A stretch of DNA of 59,929 nucleotides from Bacillota bacterium (GTDB lineage Bacteria > Bacillota > Sulfobacillia > JAJZYS01 > JAJZLH01), in assembly GCA_021827745.1 (NCBI GenBank), contig JAKAUI010000044.1:1-59929 (forward strand), in the 5' to 3' direction. The position numbers and the translations under genes were made by a program. This document shows positions 42,790 through 51,544 of the stretch, in pieces (the first letter of the stretch is position 1; each line of letters begins with the position of its first letter). The notes beneath the pieces are model-generated. The model ran no database searches. It saw nothing but the letters and a program-made list of their open reading frames with translations, and had not been told where the DNA came from.

Positions 42790-43779
42790 ATGGCGGACCT
42801 CAACATCGGCGTGCTCGGAGCGAGTGGGATGGTCGGCCAGGAGATCCTGGTCGTCTTGGGGGAGCGCTCGTTCCCGGTCGGCGAAATACGGCTGGCCGCC
42901 TCTCAGCGCTCGACCGGAGACCGGCTTTTGGCGCTCGGCCGCCGGATCCCGCTGACCGAGCCGGATCCGGCTTTTTTTGCGGGATTGGATCTGGTCTTCT
43001 CAGCGGTCGCAGCAGATGTGGCAAGACGGCTGTACCCCTTGGCCAAAGACGCCGGCGCCGTGTTGATCGACAAGTCGAACGCCTTTCGCATGGACCCCTT
43101 GGTGCCCTTGGTCGTGCCTGAGGTGAACCCAGAGGCACTCTCCGCCAGGCCGAGCCTGATCGCCTCGCCCAACTGCTCGACCATCCCCCTGGTCATGGCG
43201 CTCAGCCGACTGCGCCTGCTGGCTCCGATCGAGCAGGTGGACGTGGCCACCTATCAGGCCGTGTCCGGGACCGGACGGGACGCTGTTGCGGCGCTCACGG
43301 CCGAGATCGCCGGCCAGCAGCCGGACCCGTCCATCTACCCGAAGCCGATCGCCTTCAACGTGCTGCCGCTCGTGGACGCCCTGAACGGGAGCGGCCACAG
43401 CCTCGAGGAGGACAAGCTGCGCATGGAGAGCCGAAAGGTGCTCTCCGATCCTGCGCTCCGCATCAGTTCGACGGCGGTGCGGGTGCCTGTCTACCGGGGC
43501 CACGCCGAGGCGGTGACCGTGACCCTGGGCCATGAGGTGCCGCTTGCCGAGCTGCACGATGTGCTGACCAGCGCACCGGGGCTGAAGGTGGTCGACCCGC
43601 CCGAGCTGCCGACCCCGATCGACGCCGATGGCAATGACCTGGTCTGGATCGGCCGCCTGCGCCGCGATCGGGACAACCCCCGGCGGGTGATGCTCTTTTT
43701 GGTCACGGACAACCTGCGCAAGGGGGCGGCCACAAACGCCGTCCAAATCGCCGAGCAGCTGTGGGGCTTGGTCGGGTGA
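42790..43779 (+). CDS. asd: Aspartate-semialdehyde dehydrogenase
   Basis: NADPH-dependent reduction of aspartyl phosphate, the branch enzyme for lysine, threonine and methionine. NADP motif IGVLGASGMVGQEIL (about 6-20), the catalytic cysteine in ASPNCSTIPLVM (about 128) and the catalytic His in PVYRGHAEAV (about 234). Length 329 aa. ATG 42790 follows AGAGGAGA. It starts the asd-dapG-dapA operon, whose order matches Bacillus without the dipicolinate genes before it. Confidence 0.96.
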   Translation: MADLNIGVLGASGMVGQEILVVLGERSFPVGEIRLAASQRSTGDRLLALGRRIPLTEPDPAFFAGLDLVFSAVAADVARRLYPLAKDAGAVLIDKSNAFRMDPLVPLVVPEVNPEALSARPSLIASPNCSTIPLVMALSRLRLLAPIEQVDVATYQAVSGTGRDAVAALTAEIAGQQPDPSIYPKPIAFNVLPLVDALNGSGHSLEEDKLRMESRKVLSDPALRISSTAVRVPVYRGHAEAVTVTLGHEVPLAELHDVLTSAPGLKVVDPPELPTPIDADGNDLVWIGRLRRDRDNPRRVMLFLVTDNLRKGAATNAVQIAEQLWGLVG

Positions 43780-45029
43780 AGATCATCGTCCAGAAGTTCG
43801 GCGGCACCTCGCTCTCGACGGCCGGACGCCGCCAGGAGGCGGCAGAGCTGGTGCGCCGAGCCAAAGATCAGGGCTGTTCGGTGGTGGTCGTCGTCTCAGC
43901 GATGGGGCGGCGGGGAGAGCCCTATGCCACCGACACGCTGCTCGATCTGGTGGGCGCAGATCTGCCGGTCAGCGCCGCGGATCTGGACCGGCTGGCGTCC
44001 GTCGGCGAGGCGATCAGCGCTGTGGTGATGAGCGGCGAGCTGCGCCGGTTGGGCCTTCAGCCGGTCGTGATGAGCGGCGGGGAGGCCGGGATCGTGACCG
44101 ACGACGACCATGGCCAGGCCCACATCGTCTCAGTCGACCCCGCTCCCATCACGGCTGCTCTTGCTGCCGGGATGGTGCCGGTGGTGGCCGGATTCCAGGG
44201 GGTCAGCGCACGTGGCGAGGTCACCACCTTGGGCCGGGGCGGGAGCGACACATCGGCTGCCGCACTGGGCGCTGCCCTGGCCGCTGAACGGGTCGAGATC
44301 TACACAGACGTTCCAGGCGTGATGAGTGCGGACCCCCGCCAGGTGCCCGCTGCCCGGGTGGTCGAGCGCAGCGACTATGAAGAGGTGTTCCAGTTGGCCT
44401 CGCTCGGCGCCAAGGTGCTGCATCCGAGGGCCATTGAAGTGGCGCGCCAGACCAACACGCCGCTTGAGGTGCGCCGGCTCGGGCCGGACCAGAGTGCCTT
44501 CACCCGGATCGGTGCGGCTGCATCGGGCCTGGACGTTTGGCAAAATCGCCGGCCGGAGGCGTCGGTGGTCGGCATCTCGGTGGTTGCGGATCTGACCCAC
44601 CTGCGCTTTTCCGGGAAGGCGCTGAGTCCCGAGGCGATCCGGCGCCTCTTTGCCCGACTGGCTGCAGCCAAGGTGTCGGTCGACATGATCAACGTGTTCC
44701 CGGAGCAGGTAGCGCTCGCCATCCAGGGCTCAGACTGGCCAGATGCCCAGCGCGCCTTGGCCGAGGAGGCCTTTACGATTGATCGCCGGCCCGACACGGC
44801 CAAGGTGTCGGTAGTCGGCACTGCCATCCATGGTCTGCCAGGGGTGATGAGCCTGGTGGTCGAAACCCTGGTCCGGGCCAATGTGCCGATCTTGGCCACG
44901 TCTGACTCGCATCAGTCCATCTCCTGTCTCGTGCCCGCCGACTGCGCCACTATTGCGGCCAGGGCCCTGCACCGGGCATTCGGCCTGGGCGCTGACGGGA
45001 CAGTAAAGAAGGGGGACGCCTTGTCGTGA
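43776..45029 (+). CDS. dapG: Aspartate kinase
   Basis: Phosphorylates aspartate, the first step toward lysine, methionine and threonine. KFGGTSLSTAGRRQEAAELV at the N-terminus, TLGRGGSDTSAAALGAALAA near 151 and two C-terminal ACT domains (about 265-400), with SVVGTAIHGLPGVMSLVVETL. Length 417 aa. GTG 43776 overlaps the asd stop (GTGA). The gene name follows the Bacillus operon; the feedback effector (diaminopimelate, lysine or threonine) cannot be told from sequence. Confidence 0.92.
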   Translation: MKIIVQKFGGTSLSTAGRRQEAAELVRRAKDQGCSVVVVVSAMGRRGEPYATDTLLDLVGADLPVSAADLDRLASVGEAISAVVMSGELRRLGLQPVVMSGGEAGIVTDDDHGQAHIVSVDPAPITAALAAGMVPVVAGFQGVSARGEVTTLGRGGSDTSAAALGAALAAERVEIYTDVPGVMSADPRQVPAARVVERSDYEEVFQLASLGAKVLHPRAIEVARQTNTPLEVRRLGPDQSAFTRIGAAASGLDVWQNRRPEASVVGISVVADLTHLRFSGKALSPEAIRRLFARLAAAKVSVDMINVFPEQVALAIQGSDWPDAQRALAEEAFTIDRRPDTAKVSVVGTAIHGLPGVMSLVVETLVRANVPILATSDSHQSISCLVPADCATIAARALHRAFGLGADGTVKKGDALS

Positions 45030-45916
45030 TTTCAGGGCGGGTTCTGACCGCGATGGTCACTCCGTTCAAGGCCGATCTCAGCCTCGACCTGAAGACGGCC
45101 GCGTTGCTCGCCGAGCGCCTGGTCGCCTCGGGCTCAGATGGGCTGGTCTTGGCCGGCACCACCGGCGAGTCGCCGACCCTGACAGAAGCCGAGAAGCTCT
45201 CACTCTTTTCTGCCGTGCTGGAGCGGGTGGGGGACCGGACCGTCGTGATCGCCAACAGCGGAACGAACGACACCGCACACTCAGCAGCCTTCAGCCGGCA
45301 GGCCGCCGCAACGGGGGTCCATGGCCTGATGGCGGTCGTGCCCTACTACAACCGGCCGTCTCAGGCCGGCATGCTGGCCCACTTCGAGACGATCGCAGCC
45401 GCCACCGACCTGCCGCTGATGGTCTACAACGTGCCGTCTCGCACGGCCAGCAACCTCTTGCCGGAGACGGCGGCCGAGCTCGCAGACCGCTGCGAACAGA
45501 TCACGGCGGTGAAGGACGCCGCCGGAGGGGTCGCTCAGACCGCCGAACTCTGCCGACTCCTTCCGAAGCGGGTCGCCGTGTACAGCGGCGACGACGGCCT
45601 GACCCTGCCGCTTCTGGCCGTGGGAGCGGTGGGCGTTGTGTCGGTGGCCAGCCATCTGGTCGGCGAGCGCATCCAGGAGATGATCGCCGACTTCTTGGCT
45701 CAGCGCACCGAGGAGGCGATGTCCCTGCACCGCCAGCTGCTGCCGCTGTTTCGGGAGCTGTTTGTGGCGCCCAGCCCGAGCCCGGTCAAGGCTGCTTTGG
45801 GCATGGTCGGCTTTCCGGTGGGGGAGGGCCGCCTGCCTCTGGTGCCACTCAGCGAGCGGGAGCGGGACGAGCTCAGACGCCGGCTCAAGGAACTGGGACT
45901 GTCCGACCCGGCCTGA
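45026..45916 (+). CDS. dapA: 4-hydroxy-tetrahydrodipicolinate synthase
   Basis: Condenses pyruvate and aspartate semialdehyde. Motifs LAGTTGESPTLTEAEK (about 42-57), MVYNVPSRTASNL (about 132), Schiff-base lysine in ITAVKDAAGG (about 160) and GDDGLTLPLLAVGAVGVVSV. Length 296 aa. GTG 45026 overlaps dapG by 4 bp. The three genes form one translationally coupled unit. Confidence 0.95.
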   Translation: MISGRVLTAMVTPFKADLSLDLKTAALLAERLVASGSDGLVLAGTTGESPTLTEAEKLSLFSAVLERVGDRTVVIANSGTNDTAHSAAFSRQAAATGVHGLMAVVPYYNRPSQAGMLAHFETIAAATDLPLMVYNVPSRTASNLLPETAAELADRCEQITAVKDAAGGVAQTAELCRLLPKRVAVYSGDDGLTLPLLAVGAVGVVSVASHLVGERIQEMIADFLAQRTEEAMSLHRQLLPLFRELFVAPSPSPVKAALGMVGFPVGEGRLPLVPLSERERDELRRRLKELGLSDPA

Positions 45917-45993
45917 GCGAGATCGCCGGACCCAATTGACTGCGTTGCGCCTGAGACCCCGTGTGAGCCGTCCGAGTCGCAGCGGGCGACTGC

Positions 45994-46167
45994 TTGTCAG
46001 AGGTGCGGCGATGTGCCATAGTACTGACAGGTTTGTCAGATCGGACTGAACCTTCGGCATGGCCGAAGGATGGAGGCGAGACCTGTCGCTGGGGATGAAC
46101 CCCGGCCTGTCGCCGTGTGAACGGCCGGTGCCACCGGCACCCGCCTGCTGTCTGCAGGTGGCTGACA
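45994..46167 (+). promoter_or_regulatory. Structured leader upstream of the RNase J gene
   Basis: The 285-bp gap 45917-46201 has no gene but dense structure. TGTCAG (45995, 46034) and CTGACA (46024, 46162) alternate, so several exclusive helices are possible. Other hairpins: CCTTCGGC/GCCGAAGG (46051-46069), GCTGGGG-ATGAA-CCCCGGC (46088-46106), GCCGG/CCGGC (46124-46138), CCTGC-TGTCT-GCAGG (46144-46158). TCGCC (46110-46114) can pair with GGCGA at 46007-46011 or 46075-46079. A promoter TTGTCA-N17-CATAGT with TGC before the -10 (45994-46022) would start within the structure; TTGACT at 45936 is another -35 candidate. RBS and rnj start follow 22 bases after the last helix. Confidence 0.55.
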
Positions 46168-46201
46168 CCAGATGTAGAGTTCCCATTTGAGGAGGAGAAC
46201 T

Positions 46202-47866
46202 GTGCCCACAAAGGACCGACTGCGCGTCATCGCCCTCGGCGGACTCGGCGAGATTGGCAAGAACATGATGGTCTACGAGTACCAGGATGAGATGGTGGTG
46301 ATCGACGCCGGACTGGCGTTTCCGGACGACGACATGTTTGGCATCGACTATGTGATTCCGGATATTTCCTATCTGGTCGAGAACAAGGACAAGGTGCGCG
46401 GCATCTTTCTGACCCACGGCCATGAGGACCACATCGGTGCCCTACCCTACGTGCTGCAGCAGCTGGACGTGCCGATCTTCACCGGCCGCCTGACGCTCGG
46501 CATGATCAAGCGCAAGCTGCAAGAGCACGGGCTGGCGCCGAACAAGGACTCCAAGGAGATCACGCCTGGAGAGCTGATCCGCTTCAAGCACCTGGGGCTC
46601 TCGGCCTTTCGGGTCAACCACTCGATCCCAGATGCCGTCGGCTTTCTGATCGACACGCCGATCGGCCGGATTGTCCACACCGGCGACTTCAAGTTCGACC
46701 AAACGCCGGTGGACGGTCAGGTGGCGGACTTCTTCCGGCTGACCGACATCGGCCAAAAGGGCGTTCTCGCCCTGTTCGCCGACTCCACGAACGCCGAGCG
46801 GCCCGGATTCACCGGGTCGGAGAAGGCGGTCGGCTTCGTCTTGGAGGACGTGATCCGGGCGGCCACCGGCCGGGTGTTCGTGGCGTCCTTTGCCTCGAAC
46901 GTGCACCGCATCCAGCAGGTCATCTCGGTTGCCGCCAAGGTCGGGCGCAAGGTGGCCATCTTGGGCCGCTCCATGGAGAACGTGGTCGGCGTCGCCATTG
47001 AGCTTGGCTACCTGCAGGTGCCGGAGGCGACCATGATCCCGATCGACGAGGTGTCGCGGTTCACACCGGCGCAGCTCGTGATCCTCACCACCGGCTCGCA
47101 GGGCGAGCCGATGGCGGCCCTCTCCCGGATGGCGAGCGCCGAGCACAAGCGGATCGAGATCGTGACCGGCGACACGGTGATCATCGCCGCCACGCCCATT
47201 CCCGGAAACGAGCGGCTGGTCGGCAAGACGATCAACAACCTCTACAAGCGGGGGGCGACCGTGGTGAACAGCGCCATGGCCGGCGTTCACGTCTCCGGTC
47301 ACGCCAGCCAGGAAGAACTGAAGTTGATGCATACCTTTATCCGGCCCAAGTTCTTCATTCCGGTGCACGGCGAATACCGCCACCTGATCCGCCACCGCCA
47401 GCTGGCGGAGGCGATGGGGATGCCCCGCGAGAACATCCTGATCGGCGACAACGGCAGCGTGTTCGAGTTCACCAAGGAGAGCGCCGAAATCTCCGGACGG
47501 GTGCAGGCGGGTCCGGTCTTCATCGACGGCCTCGGTGTCGGCGATGTCGGACACATCGTGCTGAGAGACCGCAAGCTCTTGGCCGAAGACGGCGTGATCG
47601 TCGTGGTGCTGGCCATCGACCGCAACTCGAACCAGCTGATCGGCGGCCCAGACATCGTCAGCCGCGGCTTCGTGTACGTCCGGGAGTCAGACGCCCTATT
47701 GGACGAGGCCAAGCAGCGCATCCGCGACGGCATCGAGCAGGCCGACTCCCAGGTGGTGGGGGACTGGTCGAACCTCAAGGGTCTGGTCCGAGAGACGCTT
47801 GGCCGCTTCCTATATGAAAAGACGCGGCGCCGGCCGATGATTCTGCCGATCGTGGTCGAAGCCTAG
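46202..47866 (+). CDS. rnjB: Ribonuclease J
   Basis: Metallo-beta-lactamase/beta-CASP ribonuclease with 5'-exonuclease and endonuclease activity in mRNA decay and rRNA processing. LTHGHEDHIGALPYVL (about 69-84) carries the metal ligands; HTGDFKFDQTP near 160, VFVASFASNVHRIQQ near 228 and the RGFVYVRESD region complete it. Length 554 aa. GTG 46202 follows GAGGAGGAG. Position after dapA matches rnjB of Bacillus; if only one RNase J exists in this genome, it would carry both roles. Followed by a hairpin terminator at 47922. Confidence 0.95.
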   Translation: MPTKDRLRVIALGGLGEIGKNMMVYEYQDEMVVIDAGLAFPDDDMFGIDYVIPDISYLVENKDKVRGIFLTHGHEDHIGALPYVLQQLDVPIFTGRLTLGMIKRKLQEHGLAPNKDSKEITPGELIRFKHLGLSAFRVNHSIPDAVGFLIDTPIGRIVHTGDFKFDQTPVDGQVADFFRLTDIGQKGVLALFADSTNAERPGFTGSEKAVGFVLEDVIRAATGRVFVASFASNVHRIQQVISVAAKVGRKVAILGRSMENVVGVAIELGYLQVPEATMIPIDEVSRFTPAQLVILTTGSQGEPMAALSRMASAEHKRIEIVTGDTVIIAATPIPGNERLVGKTINNLYKRGATVVNSAMAGVHVSGHASQEELKLMHTFIRPKFFIPVHGEYRHLIRHRQLAEAMGMPRENILIGDNGSVFEFTKESAEISGRVQAGPVFIDGLGVGDVGHIVLRDRKLLAEDGVIVVVLAIDRNSNQLIGGPDIVSRGFVYVRESDALLDEAKQRIRDGIEQADSQVVGDWSNLKGLVRETLGRFLYEKTRRRPMILPIVVEA

Positions 47867-47921
47867 GCGCACCGAGCGCCTGGTCGCAGACAGCGCGGCC
47901 GGCGGTGCGGAAGGGACCGCC

Positions 47922-47946
47922 CGCCCCAGAACGAAGTTCTGGGGCG
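47922..47946 (+). terminator. Hairpin terminator after RNase J
   Basis: CGCCCCAGAAC (47922-47932), loop GAA, GTTCTGGGGCG (47936-47946): perfect 11-bp stem in the rnj-ftsK gap, followed by TCCCCATTTC, a poor T-run. It probably ends the dap-rnj transcript, or stabilises it. Confidence 0.6.
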
Positions 47947-47980
47947 TCCCCATTTCAGCCGAACGACGAGGAGATAGCGC

Positions 47981-50140
47981 TTGGCAGCTCGCAAGACCCG
48001 CTCTCGCTCTCGCACGGCTCGGCGCCCGGCCCACGCCGCGAGCCGACCGCGCCGGCGCCTGCCCGCTGCCTACTGGGGCTTCCTCTGGCTGGCCGTGGGC
48101 GCCTTGGCGCTTGTCTTTCTGATCGATCCGGGCGGCGCGCTGGGGCACGGCGTGTCTTTGCTCTTGACCCACGCCTTTGGCCTAGCGGCTAGTCTGATGG
48201 CCGCCCTGCTGGTGGTGCTGGGAGTTGTTCGCCTGATTGGGCGGCAGTCTGAGCACGTCGCCGAGCGCATCGGCGCCTGGATTTTGGCATTGGCGTGGTG
48301 CCCGGTGGTGGCGGTGGCGGCCCTCGGCCCGTCCGGCGGCGGAAGCTACGGCCAGAGCGTCTGGCACTCCATGGCACTGGTGGCCGGCGCAGGCGGCCGG
48401 GCGGTCTTGGTCGTGCTGTGGCCGCTTCTGGCCACCCTGCTCTGGGACCACCTGTGGCCCGCCAAGCTGGCCCGGGCCATCGCTTCCCGGCCCCGCCCGG
48501 CGCCGGTGGCACGCCCTGCACCGCTGCCCGTTCAGCGGCCTGTCCCTGAACCGGTGGCGGAAGCAGAGCCCCAATCGGACGTCTTAGGTCCTACCTTCGG
48601 CGCCCAGGGCGTCGGCGGCATCTTTCGACGCAAGCCCCAGCCGACTGCCGAAGAGCCGGTTGAGGATCCAGAAGAGACCAAGGCAGAGCCTGGCCTCTCT
48701 GAGTTCGCGCCGCCCCGCCAGGTCGGCGTCGACCTCTTGCCGCCGCTGGGCCTGCTGGAGGCTCCCGGAGGCCCACGGTCGGCTCCCGATCCGGCCGGCC
48801 GAGCGAGACTGCTCAAAGACACCCTGGCCAGCTTCGGCGTAGAGGTGAAGGTCCTAGACACGGTGTCTGGGCCGGCGATCACCCGCTTTGAGGTCCAGCC
48901 GGCACCGGGCGTGAAGGTCAGCCGCGTCTTGGCCCTGGCCGACGACATCGCGCTGGCCATGGCCGCTCCAGACGTCAGGATCGAGGCTCCGATCCCGGGC
49001 AAGGCCGCGATCGGCATCGAGGTGCCGAACACGGAGGTCTCTCCTGTCCTCTTGCGGGAGGTGCTGGAGGCGCCCGTGTTCCAGACCTCGCCCAGCCGGC
49101 TGACCATCGCCCTGGGCAAGGACATCACCGGAAAGCCTCTCGTCGCCGCCCTCGACCGCATGCCGCACCTTCTGATCGCCGGCGCCACCGGCTCTGGCAA
49201 GAGCATGCTCTTGAACTGCATCATCCTGAGCCTCTTGTTCCGAAATCGGGCGGCGGAGACCCAGTTCGTCCTGATCGACCCCAAGGGCGTCGAGTTGGCC
49301 CAGTTCAGCCACATCCCGCACCTGCTGCACCCGGTCGTCACAGACGTCCGACAGGCCGCCAAGGTGCTGCGCCACATGCTGCGCACCATGGACGAGCGCT
49401 ACCGGCTGTTCGCCGAGGCCGGGGTGCGCGACCTGGAGCGGTACAACGAGACGCTCGCCCAGCCGCTGCCCACGATCGTGGTGGTGATCGACGAGTTGGC
49501 CGATTTGATGATGGTCTCTCCGGTCGAGGTGGAGGAGTCGATCTGCCGTCTCGCTCAGATGGCGCGGGCGGCCGGAATCCACCTGGTCGTCGCCACCCAG
49601 CGCCCGTCGGTCGACGTGATCACCGGGCTGATCAAGGCCAACATCCCGTCCCGGATCGCCTGTGCCGTGTCCTCGCAGGCCGACTCCCGGACCATCCTCG
49701 ACCAAAACGGCGCCGAAAAGCTCCTGGGGCGGGGCGATATGCTGTACTCTCCGATCGGCCGGGCCAAGCCGGTGCGCGCGCAGGGCGCCTATGTGGCCGA
49801 CAGCGACCTGGCCGAAGTGGTCTCCTTCCTCCGCCAGCACGGGTCTCCGCGCTTCGATCAGGGCCTGCAGCAGGCCGCCGCCGAGACCGACCAGGAAGAC
49901 GAGGAGACCCTCGATCCGCTATTCTTTAAGTCGCTGCGGGTGGCAGTGGAGTCGCACCAGATTTCGGCCTCCCTGTTGCAGCGCAGGCTTAGGGTCGGCT
50001 ACGCCCACGCCGCTCGGATCGTCGAGCAGCTGGAGCGCAAGGGCTACGTCGGTCCGGCCGATGGAGCGAGACCGCGCGAGGTACGCCTCAGCATCGCCGA
50101 CTACGAGCAGCTGGTGGCCAGTCGGGACGACCAGGACTAG
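47981..50140 (+). CDS. ftsK: DNA translocase FtsK/SpoIIIE
   Basis: Septal DNA pump for chromosome segregation. Arg-rich cytosolic N-terminus, about four membrane helices within 30-165, a Pro/Glu-rich linker to about 255, alpha-beta motor with Walker A GATGSGKS (401-408) and Walker B VVVIDELADLMM, and a winged-helix gamma domain (about 650-715) that reads oriented DNA sequences. At 719 aa it is close to SpoIIIE/SftA size. TTG 47981 is supported by GAGGAG at 47968-47973. Whether it serves sporulation cannot be told. Confidence 0.94.
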   Translation: MAARKTRSRSRTARRPAHAASRPRRRLPAAYWGFLWLAVGALALVFLIDPGGALGHGVSLLLTHAFGLAASLMAALLVVLGVVRLIGRQSEHVAERIGAWILALAWCPVVAVAALGPSGGGSYGQSVWHSMALVAGAGGRAVLVVLWPLLATLLWDHLWPAKLARAIASRPRPAPVARPAPLPVQRPVPEPVAEAEPQSDVLGPTFGAQGVGGIFRRKPQPTAEEPVEDPEETKAEPGLSEFAPPRQVGVDLLPPLGLLEAPGGPRSAPDPAGRARLLKDTLASFGVEVKVLDTVSGPAITRFEVQPAPGVKVSRVLALADDIALAMAAPDVRIEAPIPGKAAIGIEVPNTEVSPVLLREVLEAPVFQTSPSRLTIALGKDITGKPLVAALDRMPHLLIAGATGSGKSMLLNCIILSLLFRNRAAETQFVLIDPKGVELAQFSHIPHLLHPVVTDVRQAAKVLRHMLRTMDERYRLFAEAGVRDLERYNETLAQPLPTIVVVIDELADLMMVSPVEVEESICRLAQMARAAGIHLVVATQRPSVDVITGLIKANIPSRIACAVSSQADSRTILDQNGAEKLLGRGDMLYSPIGRAKPVRAQGAYVADSDLAEVVSFLRQHGSPRFDQGLQQAAAETDQEDEETLDPLFFKSLRVAVESHQISASLLQRRLRVGYAHAARIVEQLERKGYVGPADGARPREVRLSIADYEQLVASRDDQD

Positions 50141-50174
50141 ATGCGATGGCACCGATCACGAGGAGGATCTGACA

Positions 50175-50627
50175 GTGGATGTGCGGGCGCGCCTTGAGTC
50201 CCTGGGACTGACCCTGCCACCGGTCCCGAAGCCGGTTGCAGCCTATGTGCCGGCGGTGCGGGTTGGGGACCTGGTCTTCGTCTCGGGGCAGCTGCCCTTT
50301 CACGAGGGCAAGCTGGTCGCCACGGGCCTCGTCCCGACTGCGGTGTCGGTGGAGGAGGCCTACCAAGCCTGCCGGGTGGCCGTGCTGAACGCCCTGGCCG
50401 CCGTGGCGATGGTGGCCGACCTCGATCAGGTCAGCCAGGTGGTGCGGGTCGGCGGATTTGTGGCGGCCGCCTCTGACTTCCAGGACCATCCGAAGGTGGT
50501 CAACGGAGCGAGCGATCTCTTGCGGGAGATCTGGCAGCAGGCGGGCCAGCATGCCCGGGCCGCCGTCGGGGTCTCTTCGCTGCCCCTTGGCGCTTCGGTC
50601 GAGATCGAACTGGTCGTCCGGCTGTGA
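50175..50627 (+). CDS. RidA/YjgF family enamine deaminase-like protein
   Basis: Small trimeric protein, 150 aa. VGDLVFVSGQLPFHEGKLVATG (about 33-54) and the AVLNALAAVAMVADLDQV helix match the longer RidA subgroup (150 aa) rather than the 125-aa core form. RidA clears reactive 2-aminoacrylate produced by PLP enzymes; the conserved catalytic Arg expected near residue 105 of the core family is not clearly present (VEIELVVRL ends the chain), so activity is uncertain. GTG 50175 follows AGGAGG. Overlaps the next gene by 4 bp. Confidence 0.8.
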   Translation: MDVRARLESLGLTLPPVPKPVAAYVPAVRVGDLVFVSGQLPFHEGKLVATGLVPTAVSVEEAYQACRVAVLNALAAVAMVADLDQVSQVVRVGGFVAAASDFQDHPKVVNGASDLLREIWQQAGQHARAAVGVSSLPLGASVEIELVVRL

Positions 50628-51544
50628 CCTCCAGCCGCCGCCTGCACGTCGTGATGGCTCGCGCTGGCGTCGGCTCCCGCCGCACCTGCGAGGCCTTGAT
50701 CGCGAGCGGCCAGGTCGCGGTCAACGGCGAGACGGTGGAAGAGCAGGGGATGCTCGTGAACCCGGCACGGGACACGATCACGGTCAGCGGCCGTCCTTTG
50801 CCCAAACCGCCGGCCGTGCCTGCGGTCCTGCTCTACTACAAGCCAAGAGGCGTCGTCACCACCATGTCGGATCCGGAGGGCCGGCCGTCTGTCGGCGACC
50901 TGATCGCCCGGTTGGATCGCCGCCTCTATCCGGTCGGCCGTCTGGACCGCGACAGCGAGGGGCTGATGATCCTGACCGACCACGGCGAGCTCGCCCGCCG
51001 ACTGGGCCACCCGTCCTTCGGGGTCGCCCGCACCTATTTGGTCACCGTCTCCGGTCGGCCCACGGCCGCCACCTTGCGGGCCATCGCCAGCGGGGTCAGG
51101 CTGGAAGACTTTCACACCGCGCCGACAGAAGTGGTGATGCTGCAGCAGGGTCCGGACCGGGCCCGCCTCTACCTGACCCTGACCGAAGGACGCAACCGCG
51201 AGATCCGCCGCCTGTTCGCCCACTTCGGGCACGACGTCTTGAAGCTGCGCCGCACCACGATCGGCCCCTTGGAGGATCCGACGATGGCGCCCGGCTCCTA
51301 TCGGCCGCTCAGCATCGCCGAGACCCGCGCCCTCTTTTCCGCCGTCGACCTGAAACCAGGACCGCTCGAGGAGAACCGGGCGAGCGTTCGGCCGCGCCTG
51401 ATCCCTCCAGGGGCTCCGGTCACGCCGATCGGCGCCCGCGTCCGGCCACCGCTGACTGCAGGAGTCCATCGCCACCCGGCCGTTCGAAAGCCGGTAGCCT
51501 TCACCAAGCCCCGGGCCCGATCGGGGGCAGAACACGATGTCTGA
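50624..51544 (+). CDS. rRNA pseudouridine synthase (RluB/RsuA family)
   Basis: S4 domain at about 4-55 (RLHVVMARAGVGSRRTCEALI), then the RsuA-type synthase with LLYYKPRGVVTT, catalytic aspartate in VGRLDRDSEGLMILTDHG (about 105-122) and TEGRNREIRRLF near 188. The 306 aa include a non-conserved Pro/Arg-rich tail of about 65 residues. Likely modifies 23S rRNA (RluB role), but RsuA is not excluded. GTG 50624 overlaps ridA; its end overlaps the nicotinamidase by 8 bp. Confidence 0.9.
   Translation: MTSSRRLHVVMARAGVGSRRTCEALIASGQVAVNGETVEEQGMLVNPARDTITVSGRPLPKPPAVPAVLLYYKPRGVVTTMSDPEGRPSVGDLIARLDRRLYPVGRLDRDSEGLMILTDHGELARRLGHPSFGVARTYLVTVSGRPTAATLRAIASGVRLEDFHTAPTEVVMLQQGPDRARLYLTLTEGRNREIRRLFAHFGHDVLKLRRTTIGPLEDPTMAPGSYRPLSIAETRALFSAVDLKPGPLEENRASVRPRLIPPGAPVTPIGARVRPPLTAGVHRHPAVRKPVAFTKPRARSGAEHDV

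Noticed and set aside
45994-46167. Lysine riboswitch (L-box) resemblance: AGAGGTGCG, AGTA and a closing CTGACA occur right after the lysine genes.
   Set aside because: The region corresponding to P2 holds three separate hairpins, the GCCGAAG and CTGG conserved segments are missing, only two hairpins follow in place of three, and the downstream gene is RNase J. Kept as an unclassified leader.
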